From positions 62,001-126,000 of the forward strand of contig JAIXMO010000062.1 in assembly GCA_025677825.1 (NCBI GenBank): a stretch of DNA of 64,000 nucleotides, in the 5' to 3' direction. Below the pieces are notes generated by a model. It had not been told where the DNA came from, made no database searches, and saw nothing but the letters and a program-made list of their open reading frames with translations. The position numbers were made by a program, and so were the translations under genes. Shown here piece by piece: positions 13,483-24,464 of the stretch. This DNA is from Helicostylum pulchrum (Eukaryota > Mucoromycota > Mucoromycetes > Mucorales > Mucoraceae). Numbering within the stretch: the stretch's first letter is position 1; every line of letters starts with the position of its first letter.

Positions 13483-14212
13483 CTCTCTCTCACTATTTCG
13501 TTGATTTTTATTACCAAATGCTTTTTTTAAGAGCCCACAGTTTAAATTATAAAAAAGTCAAAAAATCTTTTAAACGCGTATCAATATAGTGCATCACATT
13601 CCAATCATCTGTGCTAATAACAAGGAATTTTAAGCTACTCCAATTAAATTTAATCTTTTATCAAGGGTGAAAAGGGGAATAAATACATTTCTTATCCTTT
13701 TTACACTATTTTGTTTTACTGGTTTTTGCCTCCGAACAAACAAAAACAAAAAAAAGCTCCCCCTTTTTTTTTTCTTTTCTCTCTTTTTTAGTGCATGTAT
13801 ACCATAAATGAATAGACTCGAATAAAAACACGTGGCTCAAGATCTCAGCTCGGTGTGACTTGAAGCTATTTACCATCTTTGAACCCATTCAATCATGTTA
13901 TACTCGCTACAAGATACAATTGATACAAGTTAATATCTAACTTATCCCGAAAAAAAAAGTACATTTACCAAGCTAAGTTTGAAACGATAAGCGTGTTCTA
14001 TTATGTACAAAGAGTCCCAAAATCGGAGTAAACAAATGCTTAAAGTTATGAACAACACTCTTTCTTATTGGCGATATCTAAAAATACAAGGACTGATTTG
14101 TGCACGGTTTATGTTACACTAAATAATTTTTTGATTTATTACTAGAAAAAAGCTAAAAAAAAAAACTTTTCATCTCTTTTATACTATCCTTTTATAACTT
14201 TTTAAAAAAATA
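13133..14212. other. Intergenic region with homopurine and poly(T) tracts
   Basis: About 1.1 kb between divergent FKS and GPI-protein genes. Contains a GAAA/GAGA homopurine tract at about 13,215-13,266, a T run of 31 at 13,449-13,479 and shorter T runs. No credible coding exon; the 60-codon frame at 13706-13888 is Lys/Glu-rich noise. Confidence 0.7.
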
Positions 14213-14988
14213 ATGAAGTTCACTATTGCTGCCGTTATCTCTGCTGTTGCTGCTTCTGCTTATGCTCAAGTTGCTACTGGTCCTACTGCTGGTGTTGGTT
14301 TCGCTCACCCTTCTTATAGTGTAAGTCTTTTTTTGTTTGTTAGCAACAACTACAAAAAATGTCTAATTTTAAAAAACTTAATAGGACGTTGTTTCTGCCG
14401 GTAACACTTTCAACATCTCTTGGTAAGAGAAGAAATAATTGAATTGAAAGAATTTAACGAATAAAAACTAAACATTTACTTTTTTTTTAGGTATCCTATC
14501 GCTGGTGCTGTTGATGCCTCAAAGAACATTAACTCTATTGCTTTAATGAGTGGTAGTTCTAATGCTTTGGATACTGTCATCCCCAACATTCTCCCTGGCC
14601 CTATTCCTACCAGCCCTAGTTGGTACATGTGGAACATCCCTCTTGATGTTGCTACCATGCCTTCTTGTAAGTCAATACAACTCTAAAAAAAAAAAACGTA
14701 CGACTAAATATTTCTTTTTTTTTCTGTGTAGACTCTCTCGCTTTAAAGGGTGATAACGGTGCCGATTCTTACTCTACTTACTTTGTCATTATGGCCGCTG
14801 CTCCTGGTGCCAAGACCAACTACACTGCCGCCCCTCCTACTACCTCTTCTCCCGGTGCTGGTTCTGGTAACGGTTCTACTTCTGGTTCTGGTTCTGCTCC
14901 CTCTACCACCGAGGAGAGTGCTGCTACTAGCCTCAAAGCCGGTCTTTTCGGTGCTGGTATTGCCGGTGTTGTTGCTCTTTTAATCTAA
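14213..14988 (+). CDS. Small Ser/Thr-rich secreted protein, predicted GPI-anchored (Kre9/Knh1-N-like)
   Basis: Exons 14213-14320, 14385-14422, 14491-14666 and 14732-14988 give 192 residues. Signal peptide MKFTIAAVISAVAASAYA is followed by a single Ig-like domain of the fungal Ser-Thr-rich GPI-anchored/Kre9-N type (AGNTFNISWYPIAGAV, SWYMWNIPLDVAT, YFVIMAAAPGA), then a Gly/Ser/Thr-rich linker and a hydrophobic C-terminal tail (AGLFGAGIAGVVALLI) typical of GPI addition. Codon use is strongly biased (GCT, TCT, ACT), suggesting high expression. Likely wall or membrane surface protein; precise function unknown. Confidence 0.8.
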
Positions 14989-16425
14989 GTTGCAATCGTT
15001 TTCTTTGTTTTACATAACTCCTCTCCCTTTTTTTCTGTACGAGTTTTCTTATAACCTCTTCTTCTCTCCTTATATAATATTAACTTAATAGAACTTTAAT
15101 TACTACTTTTTTTTCTTTAAAAAAAATACATAAGAAACATTAGTTTCAACATATTAAAAAATTGACTTTTTTTTTAATTGTACAACTGGGGGGAAGGGGG
15201 GGATGTCTAATAATTAATGTGTAACTGTACATCAGCGAAAATAAATAATGAAAAACTCAAATTGTTACACGGTCTATTCAACACCGATAAAAATTCATTT
15301 GATTGGTAAAAGGGTTTGTGTCTCAAACACTTTTTAATTGTACGGGGTCCATCACATGAAATAACGTAAATAAAAAAAAAGAGAACCAATTGATTAAAAT
15401 GAACAAGTAAATATCATCGGTTATGAATCCACTAGATTTTCTTCTCCCAAAAAAGAGCAAGTTATTTTAAGATTATCGGGAAAGTAACACCAGCTGATTC
15501 CTTGATTTCTGAACCTATCACTAAAAAACGAATACTTTTTACTCCGTATTGATTGATTTTGTAAAGAAACCACGAGTATTTATGTTGTTGTATGCATAAG
15601 GAAATAACAATCTTAAAACATGAATAACATTCGTATTACTTTATAATCGAACAAAGATACATTTCCAAAATTAACCATTACATTATCGTTTCAACAACAA
15701 CAAAAATAATCTATACATGTCAAACACAAACACACTTGTAAGTTTTTTTTTCTGTTAAATAAAGAAAACACAATAGTGTAACTTATGCAAAAATAATAAT
15801 CGCTTCTGTTACTCAGTAATGTGTCACACCCAGAATGTACCCAGGGTACGGTATTATAAACTTCCCAGGTTACAGCGTATATTTTGTCGTAATCACATCA
15901 GTTTAGAAGCCTTTTACTTGTATACCGAATCATGTCATAATCTTTCTTTATGCGTATCGCCGAAAGCAAAAAAGCGTACATAACATATTACTCGCACTGC
16001 ATATATATTTTTTTGTATGGGAACCGAAATTCCGTTTTTTATTTATAGTCATTTCACATTGCATAAAACGATGCAATTAGTTTTTTTTTTTTTACTGTTT
16101 TAGTAAGCATTCCGTGTTTTATAAAAAAAAAGTACTAATAATACAGTAATTCTATAATTCCCAATTTAAAATAAATGTGCGGTTAAAAAAAATAATTAGT
16201 AAAAAAAAGACAAATGAGATTTTTTTTTTCAAAGGTGATAAAACCCAAAGCAATAGAGGAAAGATGTCTGTACGCGGAGGCTTCACCCTTCAATAACCAT
16301 CAGCTTTTCTCCTTTTGGGAACTTGCCACCCAAAGTCAAACAAGTGGTTAGCCGAGCAGCTCAAAAATATATATCACACGTAAGCTTAATCCCTCTTTTA
16401 ACTGTCACTAACCAAAGAGTAATTT
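14989..16425. other. Intergenic, no gene seen
   Basis: About 1.4 kb of AT-rich sequence downstream of the GPI-protein gene. The 15207-15389 frame is short and lacks recognisable features. Adjacent to the gene relic at 16.4-17.2 kb. Confidence 0.6.
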
Positions 16426-16429
16426 ATTT

Positions 16430-16957
16430 ACCAATGAGCAATTGAGTATTTACTTCTAAGAATTGTTTCAGCCGGATTAATTAAGCTGTTAAAAATAAAA
16501 TGTGTTGTCAGAATCCTTTCAAAAAAAAAAAAATATTCATTATACTTACAGCATTTCATTCAAAGAGGTTTCTATGACATTTCCATTTTGATAAAGGTTT
16601 ATCTGTTCCTTTGATGATAGCATAAAGGCATACAACAAGTTTTGAAGTGTTGATGCCATTAATTATTAGACATCTTCCATTTGGCGGTATTATGGTCCAG
16701 TCAGTTACGCCTGCACTCCTTTCTTTTCTTTTTTGACATTCTTTTGGTCGATATGTGGGTAACGTACAGCAAGATTCTCCGCCAATTTTTTTCGCATCTC
16801 TTGAACTAAGCTGTACCTCGACTACAAGTTTAGCGAGCTTACTAAAAGTCCCGACAAGGCGACCAACTTGTCTTGGTAATATCGTAGTATCAGAATTGTC
16901 ATTCTCTGAAAACGATAAAGTCAAAGACCTTGGGAGAAAATCTTGATGCACGGTCAA
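16430..16957 (-). pseudogene. Relic of the dispersed modular gene family (copy H)
   Basis: Lies directly downstream, on the minus strand, of a copy of the shared leader. The first open stretch (16957-16556) is followed in another frame by a coherent exon (YQNGNVIETSLNEML) that splices in phase at GTAAGT to a second one (NPAETILRSKYSIAHW). A frame change near 16,655 is needed to connect the parts, so it looks decayed or incompletely resolved. No recognised domain. Confidence 0.4.
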
Positions 16958-16959
16958 TT

Positions 16960-17170
16960 TACGCGGTCGATTAAAAAAAAGTGTACCATATTACGTTTTC
17001 ACTTACCAAGAAGAACCGTATCGGTTCGCACGAAAACAAAAAAAAAAAAAACGAGCAAAACGAAGAAAAAAAGAAAAAAGACGTCTGTTGCAAAAAAAAA
17101 AAGAATGATAAAATAGGTAATCTATTTACTATTTGTCTGGTTTATGACTAATCAATTAATAGAGACTTTA
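16960..17170 (-). repeat. Shared 5' leader, copy H
   Basis: Minus-strand sequence matches the leader at 63,410-63,670 over the blocks reading CTATTTTATC, CCGATACGGTTCTTCTT, GGTAAGTGAAAA and TTTAATCGACC..GTAAATTGACC. About 22 bases around the leader ATG are missing in this copy. Confidence 0.75.
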
Positions 17171-17291
17171 TGTTAGTAAAAATATACATAAAAAAAAATA
17201 CACTTATACTAAAAGTATGTAGTTTATTAATAAAGGTTTTTTTTTTCTGAAAAAAAAAAAAAGTTAAAGAAACTTATTGATCTTTATCATC

Positions 17292-18212
17292 TTATTCTTC
17301 ATTTGAGTTAATGTCTGCAATTGATAACTTTTCCAAAGTGAGATCTTCTGCTGTTTCATTACTACCGGTAGATTTGCAATCTTCTTCAGCTGCAACAGGC
17401 GTAGAATGTTTTGAAGTACCATTATCCGATGCTGATTTTTCCTCATCACCAGATGATTCATTATCAGTAATATTATCAGCGCAATCAGCATCGATATCAT
17501 CAGTACCTATATTTTCATTGCCAATATCTTCATTACCATTATCAACATCATCGCAATCACCAGTATCAACGGCAGTTTCGTCTTTACCAACAAGCTTTGG
17601 TGCTACGTTTTCTTTGTTACTGGTAGATGTTTCTTCTTTATCTTCAGATTTGTTTTCATAAGATGCTTCTTCTTCTTCATTGACAACTTTTTGAATCACT
17701 TGTTCTTTAGATTTATTATTTTCTTTTACTACGGGTTTCTTCTTTCCTGCATCCATCAACGCCGACCACGCCTGATTATCTTGAAGTTGTTGCATTTTTT
17801 TACTGATGATAGGTTTCTTTTCCTTGGGTTTCTTTTTTGTTGTAAGAGTAAAATACCTAGAGAAATCTTGACTATCGTCCAATGTTACAGATTCACCTTC
17901 AAAGTTACTGACAACTCTGTTAGGCCTCTCAAGTCCAATTTCTTCCATGCAAGAGCGTCCTAAGCGAATACATTTACCACATAATTCAGTGTTGTGTGGG
18001 ATGTATGTCTCCGGGTTTTGGTTTCCTTTTTTGTTTGGCGCTTGATACTTGTAGGGACCAGGATAACACTTTTCATAACAGTTTTTACAAATTTGGTAGT
18101 CATCAAGATTTCCGTTGGCACTATGCCATCTACGACAGCATGTTGGACATGTGTATCTGACAATAAGCACCATGAAAGGTGGTTTATCGTAATTTTTACT
18201 TGCTTTACCCAT
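17292..18212 (-). CDS. 3CxxC-type zinc-finger protein with acidic tail
   Basis: Single-exon gene, 306 residues. The first about 95 residues carry spaced CxxC pairs in the zf-3CxxC (ZAR1-like) arrangement: YTCPTCCRRWHSANG, then CKNC, then LCGKCIRLGRSC. Such domains bind zinc and, in ZAR1 proteins, RNA; for fungal members this is only inferred. The rest is low-complexity: a Lys-rich segment (about 125-165) then a long Asp/Glu/Asn/Ser-rich tail with short GNEDIGNENIGTDDI repeats. Start at 18212 is the first ATG and immediately precedes the domain. Convergent/tail-to-head with sulfite reductase, 317 bp away. Confidence 0.75.
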   Translation of the reverse strand: MGKASKNYDKPPFMVLIVRYTCPTCCRRWHSANGNLDDYQICKNCYEKCYPGPYKYQAPNKKGNQNPETYIPHNTELCGKCIRLGRSCMEEIGLERPNRVVSNFEGESVTLDDSQDFSRYFTLTTKKKPKEKKPIISKKMQQLQDNQAWSALMDAGKKKPVVKENNKSKEQVIQKVVNEEEEASYENKSEDKEETSTSNKENVAPKLVGKDETAVDTGDCDDVDNGNEDIGNENIGTDDIDADCADNITDNESSGDEEKSASDNGTSKHSTPVAAEEDCKSTGSNETAEDLTLEKLSIADINSNEE

Positions 18213-18529
18213 TGAGAAAAAAAAAAAAGTATGAGAAAGAAAAAAACAAGTATGAGAAAGAAAATATGTTTATTGACGAGGTTTGTTTAATCGCTTGTAA
18301 AAAAAATCCGCCAAATGACTTAAAAGTTGTTTGGGCGTTGATTTGTAATATGGGAAAACGCCCAGTTAGAAATATAAACATTTTTTTTGGATGTTAAACT
18401 TAAAATAAATATTTATCTGTAATTGTAAGTTATAGAAATATGCAAAAAGATTTAAAGGATATGATAAAATGTTTTTTTATTATTATTGTTTCTAAATATA
18501 ATATGATGGGGGATGAAATAAGTTTTTTT
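18213..18529. promoter_or_regulatory. Short spacer between sulfite reductase and zinc-finger genes
   Basis: 317 bp holding the terminator region of the upstream minus-strand gene and the promoter of the zinc-finger gene. It contains two close direct copies of AAGTATGAGAAAGAAAA near 18,228-18,262. Nothing else identifiable. Confidence 0.4.
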
Positions 18530-21500
18530 TTAATATACTTCAAGGATGTAAGTTTCCTTTTCCTTCCACTCTTCAATAAGTTCAGAAGCTCTAGCAGCAG
18601 TGATACCACTATACTTGGTAAGACCGTGAACGACAGCATCTTTAACATCAGGAACAGGCCAGGTAGGGCCACACAAGTAGAAATGACCGTTTTGATTCAT
18701 CAAGTATTCATTCAACATTTCAGCATCTTCCATCATCTTGTGTTGAATATAAACCTTTTCCTTTTGATCACGAGAGAAGGCAAGACCCATATGAGACAAG
18801 ACACCATCAGCATGATAGGCTTCTAACTCTTCACCATAAAGATATTCCATGGAACGATTACGAGAACCAAAGTAAAGCACAACAGGACCAACCTTCTTAC
18901 CAGCAGCCTTAGCCATAGCACGTTCTTGGATGAAAGCACGGAAAGGAGCCATACCAGTACCGAGACCAGCCATAATGACAGGTTGAGAATCAAGAGGAGG
19001 TAACTTCATGACAGATGGCTTGATAGAAACAGTAACATTATCACCAACTCTCAAGTTTGTTAAGTAACGAGTACATTGACCATAACGTTGTTTACCAGCA
19101 GCGTTGTTCCATTCAACAGCAACAATTAATAAATGAACAGAGTTGTTGAACATCCTTTGAGAAGAGGCAATGGAATAATGACGAGGCTTGATAGGAGAAA
19201 TCAATTGAGCGAGGGCTGCAACAGGAGGCTTAGCAGAGGTGAATTCACGCAAGAGTTCTTCATAAGTGGCAGTATCATCGACACGCTTCTTAAAGTCTTC
19301 TTTACCTTCAGCAGAGACCAAATACAATAATTGTTCCTTTTCTTTGGGATCAGTAGCAAATTCAGCAAGACGCTCATAGAATTTCTTGGAGGGACGACCA
19401 AAGATATCCAAAGTTTGAGAAAAGTATTGAAAGATGGTACGGACCTCTTGAACACCAGTATCACCGTTGTTAACAGAGATAATGTCGGTGCCGTTTAATT
19501 CATACCAGTCCAAAAAGTCTTGCACGTCCTTGTAGTCGTTATGACCGTGAACACCCAAGGCATCACCGAGCTCGTACTTGAGGTTGGAGTTGGTAGTGTC
19601 GAACTCGATATGGAACACGTTACGATCATAAGAGTCAGGAGTCAATCTGCGGTTCTCGCCTACGCGGATCACATAAGTGGATTCATGCAAATCAGGACGG
19701 ATAGCAGTTTGAGTCTTGTATGCTTCGTTAAACATTAATTGCCAGGCAGCCTTATGCCACTTACCAGACTCAGCACCGTTTCCTCCTTCTTCTTCTTCTG
19801 CACCAGAGCCAACAGCAGTTTCCAAGTCTTCTTCATCTTCTTGTTGTTGTTGAGAGACACCACGATCCAAAGGTAAACTAGGTAAGACATCGTCACTGAT
19901 TTCAAGAATGGTCCAAGGAGGCAATAATTCAATAGGAGTTAACTCCTTCTTGACAGTTTCAATAATGGTGTTGATTAAAGAGTTAAGAGTGTATTGAATT
20001 TCGGCTTCCTTGGGTACTTGTAACTCATGATAAAGTCCAGCAAGGTATTGAGCAGGGTTAGCAACGTTGTTCTTTTGCAATACCAAGAAGACAGCTTCCC
20101 AAATAATATGAGTGGACTTGATGTTCAAACCTAATTCTTGAGCAATACGAGCAGCATCAATAGTATACAACTTGGCATTAAGCTCAGTCAATCCAAACTT
20201 AAATTCACTGGACAAAACACCTTCGATTTCATCGCCGTGTTTCCAAGGACCATGAAGAACGACAGTTGCATCCTTTGAAGCGTTGGATAAAGTGTTGTAT
20301 TCAGAGACGACAGCAACGTTATGAATAGCAATGAACTTGTGAGGAGCAGTAGATGTAGACCCGGTAGTTAAATGAGTATGGGTTACAGCGCCACCAACTC
20401 GATAAGCATCTTGAGTTACACGAGCAGTGATGTTGGAGTTAGGTTCAATGGATTCAATAAGATGAGCAGTATGGATGGCAGCAGTTTCAGTCTTGTCTTG
20501 TTCGACGTCCCAGAAGATAGCACTCCAAGCAGCATCACTCTTTTCAAGCGCAAGGGTTTGGTCAGAGACAGAGACAGTGAAAGGTTCAGCGGCAAGGTTG
20601 ATGAATTTCTCTTGTTCAGATTGCTTTAAAAGAGATGGGATATGAGTTGCATGAAGGTGAGAGAAATCAGTTGCTTGGGCGCTGATTAAACTAGGGCGTT
20701 GAGAACGAGCCAAGGGACCAAATCGAATAGAGGCAGCAATATCCAAGTAGACAGGACCGTTGAATGCGTATAACCCAGCACCTTCTTCTAAAACGATCAC
20801 ACGACGTACTGATGTGGGCAAAGCAGCAATGAAATCAGCAGTGGACCAAGGACGGAATACACGAACACTTAATAAACCTACACTGGCATTTAAATAAGAT
20901 GCAGCACGAGAAACAGCTTGCTCAATACCGACAGTTGAAGCGCTCAATGTAACCAACACGGTCTCAGCGTTCTTGTCACCGGTATATTCAAAAGGCTTAT
21001 AGTTGAGTTGACCAAGAATGGTTTTGGTGATTTGGTAAGGCTCAACCAAGTTGGCGATGGAAGTTGGGATGGAGCTAGATAATTTAGCAAGTTGAGAGAA
21101 AGTCGTCAAGTTAACACGCTCAATTTGTTTGGCGGCAGTGACACCGTTGAAGAAATGGATGACGGGCAAACCGACAGAACGAGCAAGTAAATGAGCAACA
21201 AGACCGATATCATGAGACTCTTGAGCGTTGGCAGAAGATAATAAGATGGCGCCAGTATTACGAGCAGCAAGAACTGCTTCGACGTTAGCAGAAGCAGCCA
21301 AGTCTTGATCAACAGATTGGCAAGCAACGTGGAATACTACAGGTTGACGTTCAGCAGCCAAGACGTGCAAATTGGGAATCATGGATAACAGTGCTTGAGA
21401 AGAAGTCAAGACGGTCAAGTTCTTATCAGAGCTATCGCTAAGTGCGCCTTGAACTGCTTGCAAAGCACCATCACGGGTCTCCATATCGACTACCTTGACA

Positions 21501-21910
21501 AGTTCTTGACCGGCGTTACGGATAGCCAACTTGGACCAAGAGGAAAGATCTTGACCGAGGTTACTGGATCCAGCATACACAAAGACAATATCGGATAAAG
21601 CATAAGCGATATAGTTGACAGCATGATTGGCGTCGACCAAGTGCACTTGAGCGTGAGGTGTATCGGAACGCAAAAGAGACTCAAGGGCTTGTTGGACTCG
21701 AGATTCAATTAAGATAGAGGCATCTTCGTCAACAATGGTGGTTTGACTACCGGCGGTGGAAACTGCATCAATCTCCTTTTTTAACTCGGCAGTGACGGAT
21801 TTTACAAGTTCAGGGGAAATTACTATCTCTCTTGTGGTTTGGATAGGTTTGTTAACAGGTAAAATGTTGGATTTTACAAGTGAGGCAACTAGAGCTACTG
21901 ATGCGAACAT
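18530..21910 (-). CDS. MET10: Sulfite reductase [NADPH] flavoprotein (alpha) subunit
   Basis: Transfers electrons from NADPH through FAD/FMN to the hemoprotein subunit, reducing sulfite to sulfide in sulfate assimilation. Intronless, 1,126 residues (yeast Met10 is 1,035). The N-terminal half has the pyruvate:ferredoxin-oxidoreductase-like regions seen in Met10 (VNYIAYALSDIVFVYAG, VVFHVACQSVDQDL, EEGAGLYAFNGPVYLDI). The C-terminal half is a cytochrome P450-reductase-type FAD/NADP module: DALGVHGHNDY, the FAD-binding RHYSIASS, NADP-binding GLGTGMAPFRAF, YFGSRNRSMEYLYGEEL and FYLCGPTWPVPDVKDAV. An acidic linker (QQQQEDEEDLETAVGSGAEE) separates the halves. Confidence 0.97.
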   Translation of the reverse strand: MFASVALVASLVKSNILPVNKPIQTTREIVISPELVKSVTAELKKEIDAVSTAGSQTTIVDEDASILIESRVQQALESLLRSDTPHAQVHLVDANHAVNYIAYALSDIVFVYAGSSNLGQDLSSWSKLAIRNAGQELVKVVDMETRDGALQAVQGALSDSSDKNLTVLTSSQALLSMIPNLHVLAAERQPVVFHVACQSVDQDLAASANVEAVLAARNTGAILLSSANAQESHDIGLVAHLLARSVGLPVIHFFNGVTAAKQIERVNLTTFSQLAKLSSSIPTSIANLVEPYQITKTILGQLNYKPFEYTGDKNAETVLVTLSASTVGIEQAVSRAASYLNASVGLLSVRVFRPWSTADFIAALPTSVRRVIVLEEGAGLYAFNGPVYLDIAASIRFGPLARSQRPSLISAQATDFSHLHATHIPSLLKQSEQEKFINLAAEPFTVSVSDQTLALEKSDAAWSAIFWDVEQDKTETAAIHTAHLIESIEPNSNITARVTQDAYRVGGAVTHTHLTTGSTSTAPHKFIAIHNVAVVSEYNTLSNASKDATVVLHGPWKHGDEIEGVLSSEFKFGLTELNAKLYTIDAARIAQELGLNIKSTHIIWEAVFLVLQKNNVANPAQYLAGLYHELQVPKEAEIQYTLNSLINTIIETVKKELTPIELLPPWTILEISDDVLPSLPLDRGVSQQQQEDEEDLETAVGSGAEEEEGGNGAESGKWHKAAWQLMFNEAYKTQTAIRPDLHESTYVIRVGENRRLTPDSYDRNVFHIEFDTTNSNLKYELGDALGVHGHNDYKDVQDFLDWYELNGTDIISVNNGDTGVQEVRTIFQYFSQTLDIFGRPSKKFYERLAEFATDPKEKEQLLYLVSAEGKEDFKKRVDDTATYEELLREFTSAKPPVAALAQLISPIKPRHYSIASSQRMFNNSVHLLIVAVEWNNAAGKQRYGQCTRYLTNLRVGDNVTVSIKPSVMKLPPLDSQPVIMAGLGTGMAPFRAFIQERAMAKAAGKKVGPVVLYFGSRNRSMEYLYGEELEAYHADGVLSHMGLAFSRDQKEKVYIQHKMMEDAEMLNEYLMNQNGHFYLCGPTWPVPDVKDAVVHGLTKYSGITAARASELIEEWKEKETYILEVY

Positions 21911-22860
21911 GATATATAAGTAAAGAGAAGTTGCAAAAAAAAAAAAATATGTAAAAAAAAAAAAAGGGAATTAATAAATGATAGACATTGAAAAAAATTT
22001 GCCCACTAAAAAAAGAAACAAATTGCGCCATTGTTTCTCCGTCGTTGCTAATTTTCGAATGTTAAAGCGTAATTAGATGTAACCTTTTCATTGGTTAAAT
22101 GTCTGCCTCTTTTTTTTTCTTTACTTCTTATCACTTGTTCTTTTTTAATTGTGTATTGTTGAAAGTTTTTCTTTTTTTTTTGCTGCGTTTAATAAGGGTG
22201 AGGGTTGTTTGGGAACTTAAAATTTAAGGATTTTTTTTTGTGCGTGTTACACAAATCAAGATATCTCTTATATATATACTTCCGAGATTTTTATTATGAC
22301 TGTAATCTCTCTTGTAATAATATTGCGTCTTCATCTCGACATTGTTTTTTTTTAGAGTAGATTTGGTTGACTTTGTGGTGTACGAATATAAAAATATGCC
22401 GTATATGTGTACACGTATAGAAAAAAAAAAGAGATACACAAGCTAGAAACATGTATGATGGATTAGCCAGCATTGTGATGGGCAAAATGGGCGTAATTTA
22501 ACTTTTATGCTAAAGACAGGATTTATTAAAGATCTGATAAGACACTACTTCAAGTTTTGCCTTGTTTTTTTTAATAGAGCTTTTTTTATGTCTGGTTTTT
22601 AGAGTAAAACCCGATCATTAGATTTTTTCCTTGAATTAGCACTACTGGTGAATTTCTTGGTATGCCAGCAGAAGGGTAAACAATTTTAAAGCTTGTGCAA
22701 CATGTCAGTTCTTATGTTTTACCGAAATTGGGAAACACAGCGTACACTTATTTTAATATATTTTTATTTTACTCCCCCCTCCCCTCCTCCTTTCTATATA
22801 TATACGATTAAAATAAAACAAGTAGTCTAGTAAACGAAAAAAAAATAATAAATAATGGTA
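21911..22860. other. Intergenic, no gene seen
   Basis: About 0.95 kb between the 5' end of sulfite reductase and the 3' end of the carrier gene, both on minus. AT-rich with poly(T) runs; open frames here are short and low-complexity. Confidence 0.6.
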
Positions 22861-23958
22861 TTAATCAAAGTGTTTGGTGTACATCTTTTTCAATTGTTCC
22901 ATAAAGACGAACATAAAAGTAGTATGAGGACTAAGAGAGAAAAATAAAATTAAAGTTAGTATAACGTGCTACTTGATAAATAGTCGAGATAGTTTACCCA
23001 ATGCGAAGATAATGAGCCAAGAAACCTTTATAAAGACCACGAACACCTTCAATCTTTACAATTTTAACAGCACAATCCACCGTGTTCTTATACAAGAGAC
23101 CCTTACCGGAAGCATCCACACCTTGATTATACATACGAGTAGAAATAACATCAAATGGATTCATTGCTAAACAAACCAAAACACCAGTAAACATTGAAGT
23201 AGCAAAGTGAGTACTGAATGTATCAGCGAAGCCATTCTTTAATAAAAGATCCTTTCCGATCATGTAAGTAGGCATCTGTACAGCGGAACCTACACCTGCT
23301 CTTGCCATGGCAGCATCAGCGCCACGGTAAAGACCTCGAATACCTTCGTTTTTATAGATTTGAGATAATGCACTCAATGCAGATTTCATTTCATGTTGGT
23401 GACCAATGTTGTTAAAGACGGGAGAGAAGGCTTGACGACGAGTCTTGATCAAGTATAATGGAGAACCTAATACGGCGCCCACTACACCAGCAAATGCACC
23501 TGAAAATACACCAGCGGCCAAGATACTGGAATCAGATTTTAAATGGAAAGTTTGAATGATTTTGGTGTGGACAGGTTCGTATAATCCTAAACGACTACCA
23601 TTTAAACAGATTTGGTAAAAGTAAGCTACACTTAAACCTCTTTGAGCTCCTCGGATACCTTCATGTTGGAATACAACCTTTAATGCTTGGAAACTGTTAC
23701 GGTATGGCCTATCTGCTTTGGAAAGAGTACCTGCTCTAACCAATTCTCCTTGTAATTGAAGACGGGTTTTTACTACCTTTTTTTTTTTGGATTAAAAAAC
23801 CTTATATCGTTTTAGCGTTTTTTATTTATTTATGAAACTCGTACCTCCCAGGGGTTAGTGAAAGTAACTGCACCACAAGCGGCGAGACCCCCAATAACAA
23901 AGCCAACTGCTGTGTTCTTGGCCTTGCTATTTACTTTTGTTTCTTGCGATGAAGACAT
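22861..23958 (-). CDS. OAC1: Mitochondrial carrier, oxaloacetate/sulfate (Oac1; SLC25A34/35) type
   Basis: Inner-membrane antiporter of the SLC25 family. Exons 23958-23845, 23776-22998 and 22930-22861 give 320 residues. The three carrier signatures are NPWEVVKTRLQLQGEL, SPLYLIKTRRQ and NPFDVISTRMYNQG. The non-acidic residue in the second signature and the NGSRLGLYEP stretch are characteristic of the Oac1/SLC25A35 subgroup rather than of ADP/ATP or dicarboxylate carriers. Yeast Oac1 moves oxaloacetate, sulfate and malonate; substrate here is by family. Transcribed away from BCAS3. Confidence 0.9.
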
Positions 23959-24464
23959 GTACGATGAAGAAGAAAGAAAGAAGAAGAGGGAAAAAAAGAA
24001 GAGGAGAAAGAAAAAAAAAAAGGTCCAGTTAAAAAAACTTAATTGGTATTACTCACACAGGTCGCAATTGGAAGTTAGGGTTTCCTTTTATTGGTTAGTA
24101 CATAGTAAGTGTGATAGATACAGGTGATTGGTCAATCGAAGCACAACAGTTATAATGCAAAAGTACCATTTTCTTTTTTTTTTTTGCTCCTTTTTTTTCC
24201 TTCCATTTTTATTTACCTATCTTTTTTTTTTTCTTTTTACTTTAGCGTAAAAGCTCATTGACGACAAAACTCAATCCTTTATATTTTTTTAACTTTTTTT
24301 CTAGTACCTCCTTATTTTTTTATTTATAAACTAGAAAACTTGATAAAAAAAACACAACAGATAAACATACACTACACACACATATATATATAAAAAAAGT
24401 TAGTAAAAACTGGTTTTTTTAAAAAAAGTGTTGAATTGCAAAGTAACTGATCTAGATTAGAAAT
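23959..24464. promoter_or_regulatory. Divergent promoter region, carrier / BCAS3 genes
   Basis: 506 bp between two divergent start codons. Purine-rich near the carrier start and pyrimidine-rich in the middle, with a T7A7 palindrome about 40 bp before the BCAS3 ATG (24,415-24,428). No other element recognised. Confidence 0.5.

Noticed and set aside
14550..14983. Leu-rich alternative frames over the GPI-protein gene
   Set aside because: They are off-frame translations of GCT/TCT/GTT-rich codons; the chosen spliced frame has a signal peptide and GPI tail.
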